The notes beneath the pieces are model-generated. The model ran no database searches, had not been told where the DNA came from, and worked only from the letters and a program-made list of their open reading frames with translations. Source: Nematostella vectensis (taxonomy: Eukaryota; Cnidaria; Anthozoa; Actiniaria; Edwardsiidae). From it: DNA of 64,000 nt. A program made the position numbers and the translations under genes. Where the stretch lies: contig NC_064034.1 of the NCBI RefSeq assembly GCF_932526225.1, positions 17,062,887-17,126,886 of the forward strand, written 5' to 3'. Below are positions 13,301 to 25,300 of this stretch, piece after piece. Numbering within the stretch: position 1 is the first letter of the stretch; every line of letters begins with the position of its first letter.

Positions 13301-16300
13301 AATTCAGAATGATGAAAATATAAAAAAAACAAAGTTCAAAATCATTATTTGGATGATTCTTCGGTCCGATGAATGGAGTAGTTTCTTGTTCCTCAATGTA
13401 CCAGTTCTGTACCAAAGTTGGTCTTTGGGTCGCAAAATACCGACATTTTTCTGCTAGAAATTAGCCCACGGCCATCGTTGTTTACCGATTGCGAATCTGT
13501 CTCTCCCAGGCCGTAAAACTCTTTTAAATCGCTATCAAAGTCACCCAAAATATGAGTCAAATCCATGATCTAAAGGCAAGGTCCGTGGTCGTGGATGGAT
13601 TTCGAACGCGCGAAAAAGTTTTAACTTTGGATAAAAATTTCATGACGAACGGTTCGTTGTACTGACTTGAGCTGTAAGAGAGAAACATGCAGAATTTCAT
13701 GCTCTATCGATTCCACGTGTTAGGTTTCCATATAAGGCAGTCCTTTTGTCTTTTTGTCCAATGACAAAGAGACATACAGCAGAATACGGAAAATTCCGTG
13801 TCTAGGCGCGAAAGGGTGGGCTAAAGTCTATACTGTAGATCCGACTTCAACGAGAATGTAGTCATTTCTAAAATACAATTTTCACTTTCACTGTATTAAA
13901 AGATTATACAATTCAGCGGCGTAGCCAGGATTTTTAACAGGAGGGGGCCCAAAAGGTCCTTTCAAGAAATTTTCTCCTGTATTTTAGATAATGTCTCATA
14001 CATTTCCTCATATCAAACATATTCCCCACGGATAGTGTCCTTCGTTCGCTGTGCCTTATATGGTCATATATGCCCATATTTAGAAGTACTGGAGTTTCCC
14101 CTTTCGCGCTTCTCCAACAAACATGGCGGCAAACACTGATTCTCTAAAGACTCGTAGTGGAAGAATTATAAAGAAACCGGATCGCTTGGTCAAATATTTA
14201 GACCATTCCTCAGTTGATACGTACGTGAAAGAAGAGAAAGAGGAAGAAGAAAAAGTCTGGGAGATAGAGAGAGTTTTAAACGTTGAGGGAGACTATGCCT
14301 TTGTGAAATGGAAAGGCTACAGCGATAGATATAATTCTACGGTTTCTCTTTCATTGAATCCGCAGTTGTCATGCTATTTAGCCGTGAATGCTGGGAACCC
14401 CGACAGTAGTGAGGTAGCAAGAGAAAAGCTTCCCATTCTTTGCTCCGAGGATAAGGAATTGTGGCTGATTCGACATGCACTGTTCGATGAGCTCCAATTT
14501 CGTACACCCGAGAATGACACGGGACTCATTCGGAGAGTACAAGTGAAAGTCCCACTTTCAAAGGGGGGTTTTTCCGCTTTGTTTGGTAAAGGGACATTTT
14601 CTTTTGCTACCTCACGAAAGCTGGATTTTTCAGGGACCCGTAATATTCGGTTCCCGTGCACTGCTGTCGAGTTTGGCACCGTTATTGGTACGGAGTTTAT
14701 GGCTCGGCAACTGCCAGATTCGAGTACAATATGTGAAGTTGACTCATCTTCGAAGATGTGGATATCATGAGGATACGAGCTAAGGATTAATTATGATCAT
14801 AGTTCGTGCCCCCGTTGTACTTACATCTCTGAATATGGGTCAGAGGAAGAAAGGCCTAGTATGTGTCGACCGCTAGAGCGCAAGTATCCCCCGCTGAGCT
14901 TTTTGGAGATCAGCTTCGTACGGCGTAGACGGAATATGCTTCACAACTATGGCTCGGTAAGTTAAAATCTCTCTATATAAACTAATTGTTGACATCTGTT
15001 TCAACCGATTTCACTGTATTTCCAGTCGAAAATAAAGAGGGGGAATTTAGATCCAGGGAATGATACAGATTGTTTTGATGGTTTTAATGCCTTTATATAA
15101 TAATGTGGGTACAAATAGTTATACAAGTTATAAATAGTGATATTTACAACAGTAATAAATAGCACCAAAAATATAATAAATAAATAAATACATTTTTTCT
15201 TTGTCTTCACTGCTTTTGATATTTTCTCTTGACCCTTTCCAAATTATTTTCCCTACTGAACAGTTTTCTGTTTTCCCTCTCCATGATCTATAGAGATAAA
15301 AATACACAGTTGTAGCAAGCGATTAGTCTAGATAACATGACGTTTTTTTCACTTGGAATTACCTGTACAGTGTAGTTGCTATTTTTCCCCCCTTTCTGGC
15401 TACCCCTGTGGAATGTCTTGTTCTGCATGTGGTTTTTCTTTTCCACTGTCTGGCAATTGAACTGGTGGATCGTGCCATGAATCTCCAAAAATTGGGGGAC
15501 ATGATAAACAAGAACTGTAGAGAAAAAAATGCATAAAATTACTTGGTCTCGGAGATCCCAAGTCAATTAAGGAATCTCATTTTAATCTTACCATGTATAT
15601 ATGGAATTACATCCTGTGGAGAGATAAAAGAAAGCACAATTAAAATAATATATCTACTGATTTTATTTTTTCAGTGACATATGATCAAATGAGGCTTGTG
15701 TCCTGCCAGTTCAACTAACCACAGGGATGTAGAATTACCTCATCAAACGTGGCTTTTCTAAATTTGGTTCCCCATTGGCGGGCCTTTTCTTGAAAAGCAT
15801 CTGCTCGAAGATATGCTTCATCTCCAGGATTTGCCCCAAGAGCATCAGTGAGGACCATCAAACTTTTCCACACTTGTGTCAGCTCTGATATGCTAAGAAC
15901 TGTTTTCTCACAAGTGGGAGTGGACGATGGCTACAAAACACAAAGCAATTGTTAAATTAGCTTTATACACAGTAGTATCCTGGGTGTGCTGGTCTTTTTT
16001 ATAATGAAAATAAAAATCATACCTCAAACACTATGTTGTTGCGGTCAAGATGATCCTTGAGTGTGGCACGTAGGAAGTCCTTGGTGCCTGTCGACCTCAG
16101 ATGGAACTTCCTACATTCCTCCACTAGCTGGGCTTTGGTCAGACAGTCAAGGCTGGTGATGGACTTGTTCTCCATGTCTCCTAGGAAGGCATGGATATCA
16201 AGCCCCCTAATGATAGTTTCCAAATCATCACCTTTATAAGGAAAAGAGGATTCAAAGAAAATAAATAACGAAACTTTATAGTAATTTCATATTAGTTTCA

Positions 16301-19300
16301 GTTATTATAACAGTCTTTTCTATTAGTCAGTTATTTACTTACAATCCAAAGAGCTCCACTTGGTTGTGGTTTTGCCACTGTCATCCTGGACATCATAGAA
16401 ACAAAACCTCACACCTGCAAATACAATATGGCAAGAAAACAAAATGATAATCACCATAAGACATCCCCTATACCCATTTACCCTATACATGAAATTTTTA
16501 TTTACCCAAAGCTTCTATTGCTTCTTCCATGGCTTTTTTAACATTCTGCTCTATAGCCCAGCAAGCAACCTAGAAGTTTAATATATACCAGGAACTTTTT
16601 TAAAAAATGGCTCAATGGAGATTTGAATTTGTTAAATAAGCATAATTTTACCTGGTTGAGAAGTTTTCCCATGATCCTCAATTTGAGGTGCAGGGTGTCG
16701 GGTATGACCTTGGTAAATTCAATGTCCACGAGAGGTAAACATTGAACTCCCTTGGCATTTGGACACCCAACACGTGCACGGCACTGGTTTAAGGTTCTGG
16801 TTATGGGCCATTGTGGGACTGAAATTTTTATCAAATTTATCTAGTTATTTATAATATAGCTGACAATGGAATAATTCATAAAAACAAAAATCATTTAATT
16901 CATTACATAACATTCATTATATAAGTAACAAAATTAAAAAACTTACTAGAAAAGTCTCTGATCATCCTTTTGCTGCATTCGCACCAAATGCAGAAGTACA
17001 AGGCACAGGGACTATTAATTCCGAGAATACACGCCATGAACTTCCAGTCAGCACACATCACCCTTAAAAAAGGGATAAAAGTTACATATGTCCTGTTTAA
17101 TGCCAGATCATAAGATTATTGGTTGCAAAAAAAATGAAACCTACCAATCAATAGTGTATTCAAGGCCATTAACAAGAATGCCAGTTCTCCCTAGGGCCTT
17201 CATCTCATCAAAAACCCCTCTCAAGGTCGCCTTTAGGATGTCATATGACTCCTTGCCTATAATAAAAAGTGTTCACAGATATATGGCTTTAGTTGACTAT
17301 ATCATTAGGAAGATTTGTTCTCGCTTACAGCTGCAATAAATTAGCTGCAACCAACTCACCATCATATATAGATATACAGTATTCCCTTTCTGGGCTTCTT
17401 TTAACAGAGTTTTCTGCTGGAAAGCAGAAGGTTGTCATAACACTCCCGAGTTTTTTGGTGGTTTTTCTACCATCACCAGAAAACCGAAGGGTTATAACAT
17501 TGCCCCCTGCATTTCCAATGACATCTGAACTATAACTTAGAATGTCCTTGATGGATCTTGAACATCCTTTTGCATTCTGAAAGGAGAAACTTTGTTTAAT
17601 GAATTATTGGGTTTGTACAGTATTTGCTTGTTTTAAAGGATGCAAAATGTGCTGTGCACAAAGCAAATCAGAATTAAGACTATCAACAGACTAACCCCTT
17701 CAAATTCTGTAATAGGAATGATTGCATTTTGAGCTTTTCTCTCTTTCTGTATCCCATACAGTGATGGCAAGCTGGACCCAGCTACCATCTTTAGCTCATG
17801 GTATGCTGAGTCAGAAACATCACCATCATCTTTGGCCTGAGATTATAAAAATAATCTAAATATAGAAAAAATAAGAAACCTACAGTACTGTACATGTACT
17901 TCTATAATACCTACCTTGAGAGCTCTTTGGATCTTTTTATGGTCAATCTCCTCAGGCTCAACCCTCTCATTGAAATGTAGGGCAAAACTGACCATACCAA
18001 CTTCAAGTTGAACCTAGAGATAAGGAAACATTGAAATGTAGGGCAAAACTGACCAACTTCAAGTTGAACCTAGAGATAAGGAAACATTTTATGATAAACA
18101 AATGCCATTATAACAGAATTGGTAAATTTAGGTTGTTTCCATGTGTACAAAAATTCTAAACAAACCTCAACAACTTTCCAATCTGTTGGAAGCTTCTCAA
18201 ATTGCTTCTCAAGCCATTTTTTAATCTCTGACTTTTTGTGAAATTGAGCTTTTGGCTCAAGGTCACAAAAAGGCTTTCTCGGCTGAAGAAAGGGCTTTTT
18301 TTCCTTGCCTAGCTCCTTTCTCATGCCATCTCTCTCTTTGACAACATCAGCGAGTCGATGTTTTAGCTCTGACAGCTGATTCTCGAGCTCTCCGATTCTC
18401 GAGTCCCGAGAATCACACAGCCCGATTTCACGGACTTGAGGTAGCATGTAAGCCAATCTTTGTTTTTTCAATGGAGGACCTTGTGAAAAATTTGTCAAAT
18501 ACCCTTGCACCATCATTTTAGTAGATATCTATCATGAACAAGCAAACGAGACGACTAAACTTTTGAACCTCTTCCCGCCTAAGTTTACCGAGATTCTGCA
18601 AGATGATCCCCAAAAAACAACCCGTGAAGATTATCTAGATAAGAATTGCGCCAAAATTATACAAACAAAAAACGGAAATATTAGAAAGGAATACTTAGCT
18701 TCTCGTCCTTCGGGTGTTTCTGTACTCTTCAGCATCAGGATCACACAAGGACGTAGTCGATTAAAATACCTACGAGGGCTTTTTTCCACAAGTTAGGCTG
18801 GCAGAAGAAAGATCTAGCCCCTACAGGGGTATTTGATGAGAAAAATAGGTATTTTTCGCTTCTATAAGCAGAAATCTCAGGTTAAATAGCCCTGTTTTCC
18901 AAAAATAATCGCTCTTCGTCCGCCATCTTGGATAGCTCAGAGAAAACCCATTTGTAATTTGCCAGGTTACACAGCTCCTAGTCTCAGTCTCTAAAAAAGC
19001 GGCCGAGCGAGTTTGAATAACACCAAAAGTTTGATATGGTATTTTTGGCTGCTAGAAGGGGGGCCCGCCCCCCACCCCTGGCTACGCCCCTGCAATTGAG
19101 GGTGTTTAGTTGAAAAATGGTTAGAAATTTACCGTGATTCAAGTGGATTTGCATAGGGTTTCATATCCTGCGAAACTACGCATCACAGACTCTTGTAAAT
19201 TTAATTTTTACCATTCATTGGCACGGGTATCATAGCTTAGGCAGCTAATTTATTTAAAATGAAGTTTTCTGTTATGAAAAAAATATTTTCTTCAATTTGC

Positions 19301-22300
19301 CCATGAATTGATATGAAGAAAAAAGTTGTCGGCCGAACAGTATTAAAAATTGTTAAAAAAAACTTTGTACAAACTTTGTACAAATTGTAGAAATACTTGT
19401 TGAAGTAAAAAAAAACTTCCCTGTAAAAAGAGTGAACAAATGTACAGTTTAATGATATCTTGCCCTTTTTTTAGATATCTCACAAATTTAGTGTTTAGTA
19501 GGGAGGGGGAATGAGGGAGAAGTCGAGAGGGGGGGGGACTGTGCGAAAGTCTAACAAATAACCAATGCGCATCAACAATAATAGCATTTCGAAAAAATTT
19601 GTATAACATTGAAGACAAAGGCTCACAGGTCCGTATTCGATTATTACCAGTTTACGTTAGACAATAATATCCTGACCAAATCGGTATGAGTTAAAATGGA
19701 AAGAAAAACACTCAGGTGTATCTATATTTTGTAACCTTTCTGAATTCTGTTTGAGGAAGGGGCTTAGTTAACGTTATTACTAACAGAGCTTTCAAATTTT
19801 CTTTTTTTTTTTTTGGGGGGGGGGGGGGCATGTTCGAACGTACCCTGCCCTACCATAAAAGATATTTTGATTTTTTTTAGGATATTTTAGGACAGATGGC
19901 TGATTCCCTGGAGAAGTTAAGAAAGTAAGCTGTAATTTCCAGCCTAATTTTAGAGATTATAACCTAATCACTTGCATCATCAAACCATTTTTTAATCGGG
20001 TTCATTTTTGAATTTTTTTTCAAGTCTGTTGACATGGCAGCACTCTGCGACCAAGACACTTTTCACCTGCCTCTGTCTGGCATTCATAGGTTCAGTCTTC
20101 TTGCAAGGGACAACGCTTTTCATGTTCATTGGTAAGTTTATCGCGTATTCCGTGTTCCCCCAGCTAGTTAATAACACCAAATAAATTACTGCTTAAATTG
20201 CAGAGCCGTAATCCCCCCCCCCCAACCCAATATTTTCAAAAAAGATATAAGGAAATGACAAGAGGCGTGGCTGTGCCCTCCCCAATATATTCCTAATGTT
20301 TCTGAATTGTGCCCCCCCCCCTCCAATCTTGAGTGGAATGCTATGGCTCTGAATTGACGAGTGTCAGGGATTTATCAAGTTGTTTTTTAAATTGTTATTT
20401 CATGGCTGTGAACATTGTGATATTTGCAGCACTATTTTTTGGTATCAAGATGTTCATAATAAGACCAACGTACATACGCTTCCCCAAGGTATGTAAACAA
20501 TTTGAATCTAAACAAACTGACATTTAATCTTTTTGGTCCCATTTTCATTAAATATGGGAATGTAGTAAACGGTTGTTTATTTTCAGGTCAAGAAACGATA
20601 CGATGGTCTCGCACGAACGTGGGCCGAATTGCCTACGGATGCTGACCTTCTTTCCACGCTTAAAAAAGAGGTCAGTCTCCACACATAAAACAGAGGTGCA
20701 TCAAAGGGTGGGTGGGGGCTGAAGCAAAAGTTTCAAGAAAGGGGGGACTTATTTTTTTTCCGTGGATTTCCTTATATTTCTTGTTATTTATATCTGATTG
20801 GCTAATAGAACGGTCCGGAGATTCCTATATCAGCCTGGGGTCCGAGAATTGATATTTTGCGCACGCTTCTCGCTCAAAGTATGTTTTCGCTGGCGCTAGA
20901 AAAAAAATATTGTCTCGGCCTTCAGGCTCAGTCAATATTTGCAAGACCTCGGTCACGGTATTTCATGATACAGATCTCCCAACCGGCAAATAACCCCTAT
21001 TTATTGTAAGCCAAATATCTAAAAATAGAGGCGGGGCCCGCTCTGCCACCCCTACATCCGCCCCTGTAAAAAAGAGGTCAGCTAGTCCCTTTTGCAACAA
21101 GATGGGATGTAAAAAAAGAGGTCAGCTAGTCCCTTTTGCAACAAGATGGGATGTAAAAAAAGAGGTCAGCTAGTCCCTTTTGCAACAAGATGGGATGTAA
21201 AAAAAGAGGTCAGCTAGTCCCTTTTGCAATAAGATGGGATGTAAAAAAAGAGGTCAGCTAGTCCCTTTTGTAACAAGATGGGATGTAAAAAAAGAGGTCA
21301 GCTAGTCCCTTTTGTAACAAGATGGGATGTAAAAAAAGAGGTCAGCTAGTCCATTTTGCAATAAGATGGGAAATGACCTGAAGGTTTGTACAATAGTAAA
21401 TTGTATTATTTTATCGCTAAAGTTTGTATTATGATTTATATTTTTTGAAGGTCCTCTCACGAGACTCGATCAATTCAAGCAGCACATCAGATGTTACAAC
21501 CAACCAACTCCAAGGATCACAAAATGCTTCTTCACGGAGCTTTATTAATTTGTGTGAGCGATTGAAGATTCCAACGTCTGAGGCACCGCTACCTTGTAAG
21601 CCCAAAAATCCACTTATTTTGGGTTGTTTGCCTCTCTTGGTCGAGTACAAATCTATTCAAAGAAGAGCCATGAGAAAAAAATATTTTTTTTATTCTTATA
21701 TTCTAATCATCAGAATGCATTGAATCAAGCTAACCTTGTAACACTGTTAAATCCAATGGATTTTTTTATGTAAAAAAATAATGTCTGACATGAGAGATAA
21801 AAGACACCCTATATCTTTCTTTGTTCTGCAACGGGAAAGACAAAGTATTCCATATAATTTGAGATCTGGAAATACCTAGACAAGAATAATGAAAAGGACT
21901 AAATGGGCAAATGACTTTTTTGCATTTAGATTTCAATGAACTATATAATCATCATTATAATTGTAAATTATTATTATAGTTTTTTAATCTATTCCTACGT
22001 AAATTTCACTGTTTATTCAGTTTTAAAATGGCGGCAATCGTAACAATTTACTTCCAGAGAGCCGACAAAAAACCTCAACCAACAAGAGAATCTATTGGAA
22101 TCTGCGCTATCTAACAGGCCATCATCCTTTAAGAAACTTCCAATAGACACACTGCTTTTACATTTTTGAAATACTCTTCGCGTTTCCGTAAAAAAATAAT
22201 CGGATATTACGTAATTGAACGGAAGTAAACTGTGACATTTTGCTGCTTTAACTGTAAGAAGTGACAATAAACTACTATTATTATTATTGTTGTTGTTCTA

Positions 22301-25300
22301 GTTGTTGTTGTTATTATTATTATTATGGTTGTTGTTATTATTATTACAAGACAACGTCATTTTGTTTTCCTCCTAAGCATGGGAAGAAGGCCGACATTGT
22401 TTTCTGGTTGATAAGGACAAGCCCTTTACCAACTCGAAGCAGGGGAAACTCTACCTCACACAGAGGTGGGTTCAGGCGCCAGTAGAAACAATGCATGTTG
22501 TCCACCTTATATTTTTATTTTATTTAAAAAAAAATAATAATATTTATAATTATTTTTATTTTTCCTGTTTACAGTGGAACTCAGTTATTGAGGATGGCAC
22601 GAGATAAACAAACTGAGCAAAAAGTGCCCTGAATAACTGAGGAGTAGAAAAAAAGCTAAAAAGTTATGAAAGTCTTTTCCTGCTGTAGCTATAAAATATA
22701 GAGCAGTGTTTCACTGTGTCTTTTATCCTTCGTAATATATCTTTGTATTCATGCCTTGATTTTTCCGTAGCTATCTGTGTTTCGAGAAACCAAAGTCTAG
22801 TTCCTCCAAGCATATCGCTATAAAGCTGGAAAGTATTGTTCGCTTATCAAAGGTACAATACCCTATTAAAGGATGTTAGACATATGGTATATTCTACAAG
22901 GCCTATACAAATAGCCACCTTGAAACACCTACTCGCCCAGTTAAGCTTGAGTTGGCACGAAAGGATCACCATTAAAGGAGATCTAGAAGCAGTTAAAAAA
23001 GTACTAATGGTACATTTTGTACTGTTAGGAAACTGTTAGGAGGGAGGGGTAAGAAAAAAAAAAACAAATCTGATAAAAAAAAATTATGAAATGCATACAG
23101 CCAAAAGCAGAGAGAATACAAACAGAGAAGGGGGGAATTATGCACATCATGCAGATAGGAAAAATAGAGGCTATGTAGTGGTTAAAAAAGTACTAATGGT
23201 ACGTTTTGTACTGTTAGAAAACTGTTAGGAGGGAGAGGGAAGAAAAAAAAACAAATCTGATAAAAGAAATTATGAAATGCATACAGCCAAAAGCAGAGAG
23301 AATACAGAGAAAGGGGGAATTATGCACATAATGCAGATAGGAAAAATAGAGGCTATGTAGCTATGGCTGAAGCACTCAGTTTATTGCATTAATTTCAGTA
23401 ATGTTGCACTGTTCAAGTTAAATGCTGAGGCAGTAGCGGATCTAGGGAGAGGGTTTGGGGTTTAACCCCTTCCCCCTTTTGGGCTGCCAGAAAGCAAAAT
23501 GTAACAAAAAATCCCCCCCTTGTCACTAAACCAACCCCCCCCCCTTTAGCAAAAAGCTAGATCCGTCCCTGTGAAGTTTGTGCAAAATATAGCTTAATGA
23601 ACTCAAAAAGTTAGTATTATAAGAGCCAGTCACTGGAGTTCCAGCATTTATTTGTTCACATTAATTATTGGTATATTGAGCAATATCCTTGTCATTATAT
23701 TGAAAAAAAGCAAAACATGTTATCGAAAAATATGTATTTTGTAAATAAGTTATTTTTTTAGTATATGTACAAAATCATTTGTGTCTAAAAAGAGAGAAAC
23801 CTATAAAATAACTCCTTGAAATCTATCTACTTCGAATAAGTTACTGCTAGATCGTCAATATGTACGTTCGAGTTCTCAAAATGGATATTGGGATTTTAAT
23901 ATGTTATTCCAACATCGCTGTGCTCGACTTAATACGGCCTGTATTTTTTTAACTATTACATCTAACAACAATTTTTTCTCCCAGATTGTAGGTATTTACA
24001 GCTTTCAATATTATGCGAACTCTCGTCAGCAACTTCCAAATGCTACACAGCTTTCGGGCTTCTGTCATTCAAACTGATTACAAACGTGATTACATTTGGT
24101 GCTTTTTGATTGGTCAACGCCTTGCGGAAACCAATGACGTCATTGTATTTTCCCGGATTATTATGCATTGTCATATTCACATATCTAAGTGGGTTTTAGA
24201 TATTTGTAATTGGTATGTTTGAGATGATTTCGAAACCATTTAGCTAGCATGCATGACTCAACATGAAGCGATTCGGTGCTATTAGGTTAGGTTAGGTATT
24301 ATAGACCCATCCGCGTGCCTGTTCGATGTTCACTGTGCACGTGATTGACAATTTTTAAAATTGGTCTTAGTTTTGAGATGGTAATGCTATTGTTTGTTCA
24401 GATGCACTTTAAAGATTGCTGTATTCTTGCATTACCTGGGATTTTTAGAACATGATTATTTTTCTTACAGTTCAAACCTATTGGAATCATGCCAGGGACT
24501 GGGATGTCCATTGAAGTCGAAGTAAAGAATGTGGACAAGGTACATTGACAATCGCTATTTTTTTTTACATTTCCTATTCTGAAATAAGGAAGAAATTAAA
24601 ATTTAAATTATATTTTTTTTTGCATTGAAACGTTTATTTTAAAAAAGTCAATAAATTTCCGTAAGAAATGCCTAACGTCTAAGCAACAATATAATTCTTG
24701 TTAGGCACTAGTCTTTTTTTGGGAATGTAAATTTTTTTAGTATAGAACTTCTAGCAAAAATCAGCATTGTTTTATGCCTATAGAGTTGAAATTGATATGG
24801 AAAGTGATTAAAAATAACTCAAAATAAATTTAACAGCTTCCAATAAAATTCTTTTGGCAGTTCCTGCTAGTAATTCCCGCTAAAGCAGATTGATTTTTCC
24901 CGTTATAAGCCTGCTGGCCAGCTCTCCCGTTATAAGTCTGCTAACGTGTGTTTATTTGGAAATTACTGTTTCTGGAATTTTCGGGATTCCTGTGGCGATA
25001 AAACTCCAACTAGACCCCGCGCGCAGGGTTGACTGGGATACCTGAGATCTGCAATTTGTTTGGGCCCTTTAACATTCATTAGTATTAAAAAATATTTCTT
25101 TGGTTCACTGCCCTCAATGTGCTATCACTTAGGGGTAAATTTATTTTAACACCCAAAGTGAGCCATATTGTATTAACAATATAAATTAGATTAAATTTAT
25201 TATTCTATTTATATAACTGCAAAGAAAACAACAATATCTATTCATGCTATCATATTCTTTAAACATTTTTATTTTTTTAAGTAAATGAATATCCAGACTT

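Larger units (their letters stand above)
13909..19097. mobile_element. Complete 5.18-kb DNA transposon with 5-bp target duplication
   Basis: The element body is 13914-19092. Its termini are inverted: left CAGCGGCGTAGCCAGG and, read inward on the other strand from 19092, CAGGGGCGTAGCCAGG (one mismatch in 16), each followed by a G-rich stretch with gggccc. The flanks are a perfect CAATT duplication at 13909-13913 and 19093-19097. Inside are a plus-strand chromodomain ORF (14123-14965) and a minus-strand 14-exon transposase (18516-15207), convergent. The CAGNGGCG termini recall hAT elements, whereas the CxxC insertion after the second Asp recalls RAG1/Transib/Chapaev transposases; a 5-bp duplication is compatible with either. 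Superfamily unresolved. It lies in GRAMD4 intron 10, largely explaining that intron's 8.2-kb length. Confidence 0.88.

Noticed and set aside
18563-18796. 77-codon plus-strand ORF at the right side of the large transposon
   Set aside because: No domain, short, and within the likely promoter of the minus-strand transposase.
22261-22485. ORF starting in poly-Tyr/Cys codons
   Set aside because: A microsatellite translation running into GRAMD4 exon 16 in the wrong frame.
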